This document shows positions 1 to 9,001 of a DNA stretch of 64,000 nucleotides, piece after piece. Source of the DNA: Bryobacterales bacterium (GTDB taxonomy: Bacteria > Acidobacteriota > Terriglobia > Bryobacterales > Bryobacteraceae); the NCBI GenBank assembly GCA_016721425.1, contig JADKID010000009.1, forward strand, positions 372,001 through 436,000, read 5' to 3'. The notes under the pieces were generated by a model. The model did not search any database. It saw only the letters and a list, made by a program, of their open reading frames with translations, and was not told where the DNA came from. Positions within the stretch are counted from its first letter, which is position 1. Each line of letters opens with the position of its first letter. Both the position numbers and the translations under genes were made by a program.

Positions 1-1098
1 CAGCGTCGGCCCTGGGTCGTACAACATGAAGTAGCGGGACCACGGTGTGAGGGCCGCCCGCAATTGGGGCTTTCCAGCGTCGCCGAAGGCTGCGGTGAGC
101 CGCTTCTCCAGTTCGGCTTCGCTCTTCGACTCCCGAAAAATGGTGGAGTATTCCATCTGTTTCGCGTGCGCCGATTTGACGGCCTCCTCCGAGGCGCCAG
201 AGGCCTTGGCGAGGGCCTCTACCTGAGCCAGAATCACATCCGCGCCGCTTACCCCGGTACCCGCCAGCAAAGCGATGAACGCCACGTCCGTCCGCCGCGC
301 CGCCACAATCGGCGCCACAATACCCCCTTCAGAGTGCCCGGCCAGTCCCACCCGCGCACCGGCGATATCCGCACGCGTCTTCAGGTAGGTCAACCCGCCC
401 TCCGCATCGTCCGCGAAGTCCTGCGTGGTCGCCTTGCCGAAAGCACCAGTCGATTTCCCCACGCCGCGGTCGTCATACCGCAGCACCGCAATGCCCGCGC
501 GCGTCAGATAGTCCGCCAGCACCAGGAACGGCCGGTGCCCCATCAGCGCTTCGTCGCGATCCTGAGGCCCGGAGCCGCTGATCAATACCACCGCCGGATG
601 CTGGCCCTTTCCATTGGGCAGCGTCAATGTGCCCGCCAGTGTGACACCCGCCGCCTTTGACGCGAACGTCACGTCTTCGCTCCCGTACGGAATCGGCGGC
701 TTCGGCTCCTGCGGCCGCACCACCGGCTTCAATTGGTCCTTCGACATCCGCTTGAACGTCAACGGCATCTCCCGCCCTTGCGTAAACACCCCGGCGATCT
801 GAGACGCCCCCTCGTTCAGCCTGCCCGTATAAGAGGCGTTTGCCATCTTGAGTTCCCACTTCAACTCGCCGCCGCCGAACGTAATCGCCGAAACCGGAAT
901 TCCCGCCGCCCCTTGGTCCGGACTGTCCATCTTCCCGGCCAGCGCCCCGTCCGCACCCCGCGTCACATGCAGCCGGATCCGCAAACCTCCGCCCGGCGTT
1001 TGCAGTGCGCCTTCCCACGAGCCCTCAATGCCCGCAGGCTGGGCAAACAGGGCAGCTCCTACTAGAATGAGACCCGCAAATCGGCGATATCGGCGCAT
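1..1098 (-). CDS. alpha/beta-fold hydrolase (serine hydrolase, exported), 3' end cut by window edge
   Basis: An open minus-strand frame runs from an ATG at 1098 off the left edge (366 codons visible). The N-terminus begins MRRYRRFAGLILVGAALFAQ, which reads as a signal peptide. A beta-rich domain of about 120 residues follows, then an alpha/beta hydrolase core with the oxyanion-side motif ISGSGPQDRDE, the strand YDDRGVGKS and the nucleophile elbow GHSEGG. Family knowledge: this layout matches the exported acyl-peptidase/esterase-like hydrolases common in Acidobacteria; substrate unknown. The catalytic Asp and His should lie beyond the window or near the edge and cannot be checked. It is divergently oriented from the cytochrome gene at 1177, with 78 bp between the two starts. 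Confidence 0.8.
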   Translation of the reverse strand, partial: MRRYRRFAGLILVGAALFAQPAGIEGSWEGALQTPGGGLRIRLHVTRGADGALAGKMDSPDQGAAGIPVSAITFGGGELKWELKMANASYTGRLNEGASQIAGVFTQGREMPLTFKRMSKDQLKPVVRPQEPKPPIPYGSEDVTFASKAAGVTLAGTLTLPNGKGQHPAVVLISGSGPQDRDEALMGHRPFLVLADYLTRAGIAVLRYDDRGVGKSTGAFGKATTQDFADDAEGGLTYLKTRADIAGARVGLAGHSEGGIVAPIVAARRTDVAFIALLAGTGVSGADVILAQVEALAKASGASEEAVKSAHAKQMEYSTIFRESKSEAELEKRLTAAFGDAGKPQLRAALTPWSRYFMLYDPGPTL

Positions 1099-1176
1099 GG
1101 GCTTATGATAGCCCGTCGGCACGCCCGCCAACCAAATCACCCAATCCGCATCCAGACCGTATAGAATGGCTGTCAT

Positions 1177-3702
1177 ATGAGGGGCGTACTGTGGACCTGG
1201 GCCGCCGTGTCGGCCACCGCCTGCGCTTTGGCGCAGGCCCAACCCGATTTCTCCAAGGACGTGCAGCCGCTGCTCGCACGCAAATGCGTCATGTGCCACA
1301 ACGAGAAAATGGCGCAGAACGGATTGCGCTTCGATGACGCCGATGCCGCCCTCGCCGGTGGCTACTCCGGCCCCGTCATCGTGGCCGGAAAAAGTGCCGA
1401 ATCGAAGCTCATAACGCGCGTTTCCAGCACAAAAAAGGGCTTTATGATGCCCCCCGCCGGCGCGCCCCTGTCGCCCGCTGAAATCGACACCCTCAAGTCC
1501 TGGATCGACGCCGGAGCCGTTTGGCCCCGCACCGCCAAAACCGCCGCCCCGAAACCCAAGTCATCCCACTGGGCCTTCCAGCCCATCACCCGCCCCGATC
1601 CGCCCGCTACCCGCAACCACACCTGGGCCCGCAACACCATCGACAAATTCGTCCTCGCCCGCCTCGAAGCCGAGGGCATCACCCCCTCCCCCGAGGCCTC
1701 CAAAACCACTCTCATCCGCCGCGCCACGCTCGACCTCACCGGCCTACCGCCCTCCCCTGCCGAGGTCCAGGACTTCCTCGCCGATTCCCGCGCCGATTCC
1801 TACGAGCGCCTCGTCGATCGCCTCCTCCAATCACCCCACTACGGCGAGCAGCGCGCCCGCCAGTGGCTCGATCTCGCTCGCTACGCCGATAGCGACGGCT
1901 ACGAAAAGGACGTCGTCCGGCCCTACGCCTGGCGCTGGCGCAGCTACGTCATCGATTCCTTCAATCGCGACCTCCCCTTCGATCAGTTCACTATCGAGCA
2001 GCTCGCCGGCGACCTTCTCCCCGCCCCCGCGCAGGAGCAACTCGTCGCCACCGGCTTCCACCGCAACTCCCTCACCAACCGCGAGGGCGGCGTCGATCGC
2101 GCCGAAAACCGCTTCGATCAGTTATCCAACCGCACCGCCACCACCGGCACCGTCTGGCTCGGCCTCACCGTGGCCTGCTCCCAGTGCCACGACCACAAAT
2201 ACGACCCCATCAAGCAGAAGGATTACTACTCGCTCTACGCCTTCTTCAACCGTTCCGACGAGGTCGATATCGATGCCCCCCTGCCCGGCGAGATGGGCGC
2301 CTGGATGCGCGCCCGCCCCGCCTACCTCCAACGTCGCGCCCACCTGCTGAAGGTCTATGACGTGGAACGCCTCCAGGACGAATGGGAGCATCGCATGCTC
2401 GCCGCCGCCAACAATCTCGGCCAGGATCTGGAATGGGATTTCGAACGTTCCGCCACGCTCACCATGTTCGACGGCTTCGAGACCATTCTCCGCACCTCCA
2501 AGGAAAAGCGCTCCCGGAAAGACCAGGAGCGCATGATGTACTGGTTCATCAACCACACCGGACCCACCAAGGGCCGCGAGGTCATCGCCCTCGAATCCAT
2601 CCGCAACGATTGCCGCCGCCGTCTCAGAGCCCTCGACGCCGATCAACCCAAGCTCACCCAAAGCCTCGCCATGATGGAGTTGCCCCAGCCCCCGCAAACT
2701 CACATCGCCGTCAAGGGTGACTACCGCGAACCCGGTGTCAAAGTCGAGCCCGATACGCCCGCATTCCTCCCCCCGCTGCCCGCCAGCGCCCCCCGCAACC
2801 GTCTCACCCTCGCCCGTTGGCTGGTAGCCCGCGAAAACCCCCTCACCGCCCGCGTCGCCGTCAACCGGCTCTGGCAGGACATCTTCGGTCGCGGCATCGT
2901 CCGCACCTCCGAAGACTTCGGCACACAGGGCGATAAGCCCTCCCATCCTGAACTGCTCGATTGGCTCGCCAGCGATTTCCGCGATGAGGGCTGGAGCGTT
3001 AAGCGCACCCTCCGCCTCATCCTCACCTCGGCCGCCTACCGCCAATCCTCCACCGTGCGCAAAGAGCTCCAGGAGAAGGATCCAGAAAACGTCCTGCTCG
3101 CCCGCGCCCCCCGCGTCCGCATGCCCGCCGAAAGCATCCGCGATGCCGCCCTGGCCGCCAGCGGCCTCCTCAACCCCACCATCGGCGGCCCCAGCGTCCA
3201 CCCGCCCCAGCCCGCCGGTGTCGCCGAGCTCGGCTATGCCGATAGCATCAAGTGGACCAACGACGAGGGCCCCGAGCGCTACCGGCGCGGCCTCTACATT
3301 CACTTCCAGCGCACAACCCCCTACCCGATGTTGATGAACTTCGACACCCCGGATTCCAACGTCGCCTGCGCCCGCCGCCGCCGCTCCAATTCGCCGCTCC
3401 AGGCACTCAATCTCTTGAACGACCCCGTCTTCTTCGAAGCAGCCCAGGCCTTCGCCCTCCGCCTCGCCCGCGAATCCAAGCCCGAGGAGCGCCTCGATTA
3501 CGCCTTCTCCCTCGCGCTAGCCCGCAAGCCTACTGCCCGCGAGCGAGAACGCATGCAGAGGTTCCTGGATCAACAGGCCACCGAGCTCAGCGCCCATCAG
3601 GATCAGGCCAAACTCATCCTGCCCCTGGCCCCCGCCGACGCCGCCTGGGTCGGCGCCGCCCGCGTCCTCCTCAACCTCGACGAATTCATCACCCGCGAAT
3701 AG
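1177..3702 (+). CDS. PSD1/DUF1553 protein with planctomycete cytochrome c domain
   Basis: An 841-residue exported protein. The leader (about residues 1-21) is followed by a PSCyt1 cytochrome domain with one haem-binding CVMCH at residues 37-41, then a DUF1549 (PSCyt2) region from about residue 130 (HWAFQP) and a DUF1553 region at roughly 545-830 (NRLTLARWLVARENPLTARV). This domain order is typical of the large family abundant in Planctomycetes and Acidobacteria and nearly always paired with a DUF1501 gene, as here 7 bp downstream. The biochemical role is not established; an oxidative periplasmic function is inferred only from the haem domain. A TATAGAAT box at 1160-1167 lies close to the ATG, so the transcript may have almost no leader. 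Third codon positions are strongly C-ending. Confidence 0.9.
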   Translation: MRGVLWTWAAVSATACALAQAQPDFSKDVQPLLARKCVMCHNEKMAQNGLRFDDADAALAGGYSGPVIVAGKSAESKLITRVSSTKKGFMMPPAGAPLSPAEIDTLKSWIDAGAVWPRTAKTAAPKPKSSHWAFQPITRPDPPATRNHTWARNTIDKFVLARLEAEGITPSPEASKTTLIRRATLDLTGLPPSPAEVQDFLADSRADSYERLVDRLLQSPHYGEQRARQWLDLARYADSDGYEKDVVRPYAWRWRSYVIDSFNRDLPFDQFTIEQLAGDLLPAPAQEQLVATGFHRNSLTNREGGVDRAENRFDQLSNRTATTGTVWLGLTVACSQCHDHKYDPIKQKDYYSLYAFFNRSDEVDIDAPLPGEMGAWMRARPAYLQRRAHLLKVYDVERLQDEWEHRMLAAANNLGQDLEWDFERSATLTMFDGFETILRTSKEKRSRKDQERMMYWFINHTGPTKGREVIALESIRNDCRRRLRALDADQPKLTQSLAMMELPQPPQTHIAVKGDYREPGVKVEPDTPAFLPPLPASAPRNRLTLARWLVARENPLTARVAVNRLWQDIFGRGIVRTSEDFGTQGDKPSHPELLDWLASDFRDEGWSVKRTLRLILTSAAYRQSSTVRKELQEKDPENVLLARAPRVRMPAESIRDAALAASGLLNPTIGGPSVHPPQPAGVAELGYADSIKWTNDEGPERYRRGLYIHFQRTTPYPMLMNFDTPDSNVACARRRRSNSPLQALNLLNDPVFFEAAQAFALRLARESKPEERLDYAFSLALARKPTARERERMQRFLDQQATELSAHQDQAKLILPLAPADAAWVGAARVLLNLDEFITRE

Positions 3703-3709
3703 GATCGGC

Positions 3710-5134
3710 ATGAACGAACTGGAATTCCGCGCAATTCAAAACCGCAGGCGCTTTCTCCGCGAGGTCGGCGGCGGCGTCGGCATGCTGGGACTCGGCCATA
3801 TCCTCGGCCTGGAAGGCCGCGCCGCCACAGGCCCCCTGGCGCCCAAAAAGCCCCACTTCCCCGCCACGGCCAAGAACGTGATCTTCATGTTCATGGAGGG
3901 CGCGCCCAGCCAGATGGATCTCTTCGATCCCAAGCCCGAGCTCCAGAAAATTAGCGGCCAAACCCTCCCCGAATCGCTCACCTCGCAGCTCCGCCTCGCC
4001 TTCATCAAGAAGGATGCCAAGGTGCTCGCTAGCCCCCGCGTCTTCAAAAAGCACGGCCAGAGCGGCATTGAGCTATCGGACTACATCCCCAACATCGCCA
4101 CCTGCGCCGACGACATGTGCCTCGTCCGCTCCATGTATACCGAGGCCTTCAACCACCACCCCGGCCAGCTCCTGCTCTTCTCCGGCTCCATCCAGATCGG
4201 CCGCCCCACCATCGGCGCCTGGTCGCTCTACGGCCTCGGCAGCGAGTCCGAAAACCTCCCCGGCTTCGTCGTCCTCACCTCCGGCGTCGGCACCAGCGGC
4301 GGCGCCTCCAACTTCTCCAGCGGCTTCCTGCCCTCCCACTACCAGGGCACTCTCCTCCGCAATTCCGGCGACCCCATTCTCTATCTCTCCAATCCCGATG
4401 GCGTCACGCCCGCCGCCCAGAGAAATACCCTCGACGCCGTCCGCGACCTCAATCAGGAACACCTCGGCGACACCGGCGACATGGAGATCGCTTCCCGCAT
4501 CCAAAACTACGAGCTCGCCTATCGCATGCAAACCGCCGCACCAGAGCTCGCCGATCTCTCCAAGGAGCCCGCCCACATCCGCCAGATGTACGGCATCGAC
4601 AATCCCATCACCAAGCAGTTCGGCACCAATTGCCTGCTCGCCCGCAGAATGGTCGAGCGCGGCGTCCGCTTCGTCATGATGATGGATGCCAGTTGGGATC
4701 AGCACACCAATCTCAACCGGGGCCTGAAGAAGAATTGCGACCGCACTGAGAAGCCCGCTGCCGCCCTCATCAAGGACCTCAAGCAGCGCGGCCTTCTCGA
4801 TTCCACCCTCATCGTTTGGGGCGGCGAGTTTGGACGCACCCCCATGGTGGAGATTCGCAACACCTCAGACCCCGATAACGCCGGCCGCGATCACCACCCG
4901 CTCGCCTACTCCATGTTCCTCGCCGGCGGCGGCATCAAGCCCGGCACCGTGGTCGGCAGGACCGACGACATCGGCTTCAACATCGTCGAGGACAAAGTGC
5001 ACGTCCACGACCTCCAGGCCACCATCATGCACTGCCTCGGCTTCGATCACCTCAAGCTCACCTACCGCCACATGGGCCGCGATTTCCGCCTCACCGATAC
5101 CGCCGGCGAAGTCGTCAAAAAGATGCTCGCCTAG
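3710..5134 (+). CDS. DUF1501 family protein (sulfatase-like fold), Tat-exported
   Basis: A 474-residue protein starting with an ATG 7 bp after the DUF1553 gene, so the two are almost certainly co-transcribed. The N-terminus carries a twin-arginine-type leader (NRRRFLREVGGGVGMLGLG). The body shows the DUF1501 hallmarks: KNVIFMFMEGAPSQMDLFDP near the start of the mature chain, NHHPGQLLLFSG in the middle, WDQHTNLN and WGGEFGRTP towards the C-terminus. DUF1501 belongs to the alkaline-phosphatase/sulfatase superfamily by fold; no substrate is established. Pairing with DUF1553/PSCyt proteins is the family norm. Length is normal and no defect is visible. Confidence 0.92.
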   Translation: MNELEFRAIQNRRRFLREVGGGVGMLGLGHILGLEGRAATGPLAPKKPHFPATAKNVIFMFMEGAPSQMDLFDPKPELQKISGQTLPESLTSQLRLAFIKKDAKVLASPRVFKKHGQSGIELSDYIPNIATCADDMCLVRSMYTEAFNHHPGQLLLFSGSIQIGRPTIGAWSLYGLGSESENLPGFVVLTSGVGTSGGASNFSSGFLPSHYQGTLLRNSGDPILYLSNPDGVTPAAQRNTLDAVRDLNQEHLGDTGDMEIASRIQNYELAYRMQTAAPELADLSKEPAHIRQMYGIDNPITKQFGTNCLLARRMVERGVRFVMMMDASWDQHTNLNRGLKKNCDRTEKPAAALIKDLKQRGLLDSTLIVWGGEFGRTPMVEIRNTSDPDNAGRDHHPLAYSMFLAGGGIKPGTVVGRTDDIGFNIVEDKVHVHDLQATIMHCLGFDHLKLTYRHMGRDFRLTDTAGEVVKKMLA

Positions 5135-5204
5135 AGACCACCGTTTGCGCACGCGCGCCCGGCTCCCCGCCACACCCCGTTACGCCACACCGCTCGTGAC
5201 TGAG

Positions 5205-5224
5205 CCGCGACCGTCAGGGAGCGG
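5205..5224. repeat. short imperfect hairpin element (possible REP-like sequence)
   Basis: The 20-mer CCGCGACCGTCAGGGAGCGG lies in the 113-bp gap between the convergent DUF1501 and trmO genes. It folds as CCGC-GA-CC / GG-GA-GCGG with a GTCA loop, so two G-A mismatches sit in the stem. I recall closely similar sequences scattered between genes in Solibacter-type genomes, but only one copy was found here and this was not searched. It could also act as a weak bidirectional terminator. Confidence 0.35.
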
Positions 5225-5247
5225 ACTACGGAATTTCCGAAAACACC

Positions 5248-6054
5248 CTAGCCCGCCGCCACAAACAACGCCCCATCCTCCGCCGCCAGAATCTCCGCCG
5301 CCGAGCCGGGCAAATCCGCCACCAAGCGGTACGTCTGCACCCCGTCGAACGTCACCACATCCTCGCCCGTAAAAGTCAGAGTCCCGTGCCCAGGCGTCGC
5401 CCGCGTAATCCCCATCAGGCCATCGATCAACACCGGCCGGCCCAGCGGAGCACACACCCGGTAACACCCCGGATCATCCAAACCATGCACCGTCAACCGG
5501 TAGTGCTCCACAACCCGCACCGCCAGCGCCAGCTCCGGTTGCAGCAACCCGTGAAAATGCAGCGCCTGCACCAGCAGAGACTCCCGCAACTCCTCGCGCG
5601 ATCGCGGCCGCCCCACCTGCTGCCCGTTCGCCGAAAAAATTAGGTCCCGCGTGATGAAATACGGCTTCAGATCCAGCACCGGCGTGGCGTCCAGAAAGTC
5701 CAGCCGGTCAAAGTGCAGCACCAGGCCATCCCGCGCCAACACCCGCGCCGCCGTCAAACCAATGGGATTGGGCCGCGCCGGCGAGCGCACCGCAAACACT
5801 CCGTGCAACCCGTCCACGCCCGTGTCGCGCACGCCTCTCGGCGTCACCTGCAAGACATCCCGCTCCGCCCGCCCCTGCATCAACCAGCCGAACACCCACA
5901 AATGCGAGTGCTTCTCAATGCGATGCAGCCCCGCCGCAAACTTCGGGTGGACTTCCACTGACGCCGGTGCGCCCCACACCGGCATCTGCTTGCGTTCCCG
6001 GATGGCGGAGCGCACCGTGCCAATCGGATTCAGCGCGATCAGTTCTTCAGGCAC
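5248..6054 (-). CDS. trmO: TrmO-family tRNA methyltransferase fused to a degenerate FmdE-like domain
   Basis: Residues 1-130 match TrmO (YaeB/VirR), the SAM-dependent enzyme that N6-methylates t6A37 in tRNA: ALNPIGTVRSAI, EKHSHLWVFGW, the conserved VRSPARPNPIGLTA and LDATPVLDLKPY. The last 110 residues resemble the FmdE domain (ALHFHGLLQPELALAVR, then CAPLGRPVLIDGLMGITRAT and a GHGTLTF strand), but the usual HGHLCPG cysteine is Gln and the later Cys is Ile. The frame stays open to a TTG at 6084; the GTG at 6054 is preferred because it overlaps the BON stop by only 8 nt and puts PIGTV near the N-terminus, as in the family. It is the last gene of the phoH-era run. Confidence 0.8.
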   Translation of the reverse strand: MPEELIALNPIGTVRSAIRERKQMPVWGAPASVEVHPKFAAGLHRIEKHSHLWVFGWLMQGRAERDVLQVTPRGVRDTGVDGLHGVFAVRSPARPNPIGLTAARVLARDGLVLHFDRLDFLDATPVLDLKPYFITRDLIFSANGQQVGRPRSREELRESLLVQALHFHGLLQPELALAVRVVEHYRLTVHGLDDPGCYRVCAPLGRPVLIDGLMGITRATPGHGTLTFTGEDVVTFDGVQTYRLVADLPGSAAEILAAEDGALFVAAG

Positions 6055-6334
6055 TGCGAGGCTTGACCACCAGCTTGTTGTCAACGCCCTTCACACCCTT
6101 CACCTTCTTCGTGATCCGCTCGGCCTTCTGCTTCAACTGCTCTTTCTCCACCACGCCCTCAATCGTGACGACGCCGGCTTTCACCTCAACCTTGAAGCCG
6201 CCGCCTTTCACATCCGGATCATTGGCCAGCTTGCGGATCACCGCATCGTAAATGGTGTCGTCACTGACCTGCGCGAAAGCAACCACGGCTCCCAGCAGGA
6301 AGAGGAGAACAAGTAACAGTGTGAAGTAGCGCAT
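6047..6334 (-). CDS. small BON-domain lipid/OM-associated protein, exported
   Basis: A 95-residue protein. Start chosen at the ATG at 6334 because GAGGA lies 9 nt upstream and the chain then opens with a clean signal peptide (MRYFTLLLVLLFLLGAVVAF); the frame extends upstream to 6367 but would overlap era. After the leader there is a single BON domain (about residues 30-92: IYDAVIRKLANDPDVKGG, VEVKAGVVTIEGVV, VKGVKGVDNKLVV). BON domains bind phospholipid surfaces and are common in periplasmic stress proteins such as OsmY, which carries two. The gene follows era by 4 bp and overlaps the trmO start, so translation is probably coupled. Confidence 0.85.
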   Translation of the reverse strand: MRYFTLLLVLLFLLGAVVAFAQVSDDTIYDAVIRKLANDPDVKGGGFKVEVKAGVVTIEGVVEKEQLKQKAERITKKVKGVKGVDNKLVVKPRSA

Positions 6335-6338
6335 GAGA

Positions 6339-7304
6339 TTATTCCTCATTATCATCCGAATCGCCACCCCGTGGCGTAGCGCCGCCGATCATCGCCCGCC
6401 AGTCCAGCTCCTTCAGAAACTGCTCGTTCTCGCGCCACTTCGGGCTCACCTTCACAAACAGGCTCAGCATCACCTTGCGCTCCAGCATCTTCTCCATGTC
6501 GAGACGCGCCGCCGTGCCGATCGCTTTCAGATGCGCTCCACCCGTGCCCAGAACGATCGCCTTCTGCCCCGCCCTCTCCACATAGATCGTCGCCGAAATC
6601 CGCGCCAGCCGCCCGTCGTCCTTCCACTCGTCCACCAGCACCGCCACCGAGTGCGGCACCTCCTGACGCGTGGAAGAGAGGATCTTCTCCCGGATCAACT
6701 CCGACGCCATAAACCGTTCCGGCTGATCCGTAATGTAGTCTTCGGGGAAGTACGCCGGCCCAGAGGGCATGCGCTTCAGGATTGAGGCCCGCAGCTCTTC
6801 CAGACCCTCGCCCGTCTTCGCAGACAAAGGCAGGTACTCATCAAACTCATGCCACTTCGTGTACTGTTCGATGATCGGCAACAGGTGCGCCTTATGCGAC
6901 AACCGGTCCACTTTGTTGAACACCGCAATCGTCGGCGCGCCCGCCTTCTTCACCAGCTCCAGCGCCTTCTCATCAGACTCCGTCGGCTGGCTCGAAACGT
7001 CGATCAGATACAACAACAGATCCCGGTCCTTCAAGGCTTCCGAGATGGTCTGCATCATCCGCCGGTTGATCAGCGAATCCGCCGCGTGGATGCCTGGCGT
7101 ATCCACGAAAATTACTTGCGCGCCCGGCTTCGTCCACACGCCCTGCACCGTCGTGCGCGTCGTCTGCGGCTTATCCGCGACAATCGCCAGCTTCGTCCCC
7201 AAAAACGCATTTAGGAGCGTCGATTTGCCGGCGTTGGGACGCCCCAGAATCGACACAAATCCGGAGACGTGCTTCGGCTTGCTCTTACTTCTACCTTTGC
7301 TCAT
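6339..7304 (-). CDS. era: GTPase Era, 16S rRNA-binding ribosome assembly factor
   Basis: A 321-residue protein with all Era landmarks: G1 GRPNAGKST at residues 21-29, G2 TTRTT, G3 DTPGIH, G4 NKVDRL, G5 SAKTGEG, and a C-terminal KH domain containing the GTGGAHLKAIG loop. Era binds the 3' end of 16S rRNA and helps mature the 30S subunit. Length is normal with a 20-residue acidic tail (GGDSDDNEE). The ATG overlaps the stop of the upstream CNNM gene by 4 nt, and ybeY and phoH are further upstream, the classic bacterial neighbourhood of era. Confidence 0.97.
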   Translation of the reverse strand: MSKGRSKSKPKHVSGFVSILGRPNAGKSTLLNAFLGTKLAIVADKPQTTRTTVQGVWTKPGAQVIFVDTPGIHAADSLINRRMMQTISEALKDRDLLLYLIDVSSQPTESDEKALELVKKAGAPTIAVFNKVDRLSHKAHLLPIIEQYTKWHEFDEYLPLSAKTGEGLEELRASILKRMPSGPAYFPEDYITDQPERFMASELIREKILSSTRQEVPHSVAVLVDEWKDDGRLARISATIYVERAGQKAIVLGTGGAHLKAIGTAARLDMEKMLERKVMLSLFVKVSPKWRENEQFLKELDWRAMIGGATPRGGDSDDNEE

Positions 7305-8560
7305 GGTGTCTCCGTTTCCGGCTCATCCGCCGGTGCCAAACTGATCTTCACTCGATCCACCCGGAAATCGTCCGCGGCGAGAACCTCTATCCGCAGGCCC
7401 TCCCGCTCTACAATCTCTCCGGGTTTCGGCACGGCCCCGTGCCATTCGCACGCCAGACCGCCCACCGTCGTCGACTCGATATCGTCGTGCGGCCTGTATC
7501 CAAAATGCTCTTCCAGATGGTCCAGATCGAACGCGCCCGAGACGATGATCCCGCCGTCCGGCGTCTTCTCCACGTCGTGCTGGGGCTCGTGCTCGTCGCG
7601 AATCTCGCCAAAGACCTCTTCCACCAGGTCTTCCATCGTGGCTAGTCCGGCCACCCGCCCGTACTCGTTCACCACATACACAATGTGGATGCCGCGCCCC
7701 TGCATCTCGCGCAGCAGTTCAGGCACCGGCTTCGATTCCGGCACTGCCTTCAATTCACGCAGCAGCCCTTCAATGCTCTGCGTCAGCCGCTGCGCTTCGT
7801 CCAGTTCATACAGGTCACGCACATGGATGAACCCGCGGATGCGGTCCAGCGAGCCTTCAAAAACCGGGATGCGCGAAAACTGCTGTTCCTTCGCCAGTCG
7901 CCGCAGATCGTCCAGCGTCTTGTCCACTTCAATCGCGATGATCTCCCGCCGCGGCGTCATCACCTCATGCACCCGCTTGTCTCCGAACGCCACTACGTTC
8001 TGAATCAGGCGCGAGTCTTCCTTCTCGATAATGCCTTCTTCCTCGCCCGCTGTGATCAAAGCCTCGATCTCGTCTCCCGGCTCGGACTTCTCCAGGTTCG
8101 GCCCCGGCGTCCCCAGCTCGAAAATCGATTGCAGGAATCCAAGCAAAAGGGTCAACGGACGAAACAGTAGCGCCAGAAACTTCACCAGCGGCACCAGAGG
8201 CAATACCCACTCACTGGAGGCGCGGCGATACAGGATCTGCGGTAGCACGTAGCTCGATGCAATCATGACGCCCCACGCCAGCAGAAAACCCTCCAGCCAG
8301 CCCTGCCAGCTCGCTCCCCGCGCCGCCGCCAACGCAACGAAGATAGCGCCGCTGAGCACCAGCAGCGTGTGCTTGATCAACGAGAAGACAAAGGCGCCCT
8401 GCTCCGTCTCATAGCCCAGACGCGCTTCCAGCGTCTCTTTGAAGAACTCCAATGCCTCAAAATCACGCGTCAACAGCCGCAGTGACTCCAGGTACAACAG
8501 TTGGATGAAACTCACCAGGCTCAACACCGTGAGCAGGATGAAAGCGACGAGGAAGATCAT
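7301..8560 (-). CDS. hemolysin-family CNNM/CorC protein with CBS pair
   Basis: A 419-residue membrane protein. The N-terminal part (about residues 1-150) has three to four hydrophobic segments typical of the CNNM/DUF21 domain. A CBS pair follows (HEVMTPRREIIAIE, FSRIPVFEGSLDRIRGFIHV, then HIVYVVNEYGRVAGLATMED), and a CorC_HlyC transporter-associated domain closes the chain (DHLEEHFGYRPHDDIESTTVG). The family is linked to Mg2+/Co2+ efflux or homeostasis, although many members are called hemolysins historically. It abuts ybeY (1 bp between stop and start) and overlaps era by 4 nt, so it belongs to the same operon. Confidence 0.92.
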   Translation of the reverse strand: MIFLVAFILLTVLSLVSFIQLLYLESLRLLTRDFEALEFFKETLEARLGYETEQGAFVFSLIKHTLLVLSGAIFVALAAARGASWQGWLEGFLLAWGVMIASSYVLPQILYRRASSEWVLPLVPLVKFLALLFRPLTLLLGFLQSIFELGTPGPNLEKSEPGDEIEALITAGEEEGIIEKEDSRLIQNVVAFGDKRVHEVMTPRREIIAIEVDKTLDDLRRLAKEQQFSRIPVFEGSLDRIRGFIHVRDLYELDEAQRLTQSIEGLLRELKAVPESKPVPELLREMQGRGIHIVYVVNEYGRVAGLATMEDLVEEVFGEIRDEHEPQHDVEKTPDGGIIVSGAFDLDHLEEHFGYRPHDDIESTTVGGLACEWHGAVPKPGEIVEREGLRIEVLAADDFRVDRVKISLAPADEPETETP

Positions 8561-9001
8561 CTACTTCGTCCTCTCAATCAGGCCGGTGGGTAAACCGAAG
8601 GCCTTCCGCCAGCGAGTTTCCAGGCGGCGCATCTGGCCCTTGTCCGCCTCATGGTCGTGGCCCAGCAGATGAAGCACCCCATGCAGCATCAGAATACACA
8701 ACTCGACGTGCGTTTCGTGCCCGTGCCGCGCCGCCTGCTCCGCCGCGCGCTCCACTGAGATCGCCATATCGCCCAATCCACCGTCGGGCGACGGCGCAGG
8801 GAATGACAGCACGTCGGTAGCATAGTCAGCCTGCCGGAACTCCCGGTTCAATTGCCGCAAGTGCTCGTCCGTCGAGATCAGGCAGCAGTACGCACCGCCT
8901 CCCGCCACTTCCTTTTGCAGGCGCAACGCAAACTTCTGTAGTTCACGCCGCCGGAGGCCGCGGGCGGTTGTCTCAAAGATAACTAACGGGTCTGGGCTCA
9001 T
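8561..9001 (-). CDS. ybeY: YbeY endoribonuclease, rRNA maturation
   Basis: A 146-residue protein with the diagnostic zinc site HGVLHLLGHDHE (His107, His111, His117), preceded by the conserved ATDVLSFP strand. YbeY is a single-strand RNase required for 16S rRNA 3'-end processing and 70S quality control. The GDMAIS motif seen in most members is present. The start overlaps the phoH stop by 4 nt (ATGA). Gene order phoH-ybeY-CNNM-era is conserved across bacteria and supports the call. Confidence 0.95.
   Translation of the reverse strand: MSPDPLVIFETTARGLRRRELQKFALRLQKEVAGGGAYCCLISTDEHLRQLNREFRQADYATDVLSFPAPSPDGGLGDMAISVERAAEQAARHGHETHVELCILMLHGVLHLLGHDHEADKGQMRRLETRWRKAFGLPTGLIERTK

Noticed and set aside
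2122..3303. 393-residue minus-strand frame
   Set aside because: Antisense of the DUF1553 gene, Gly/Ala-rich, no ribosome site or family motif.
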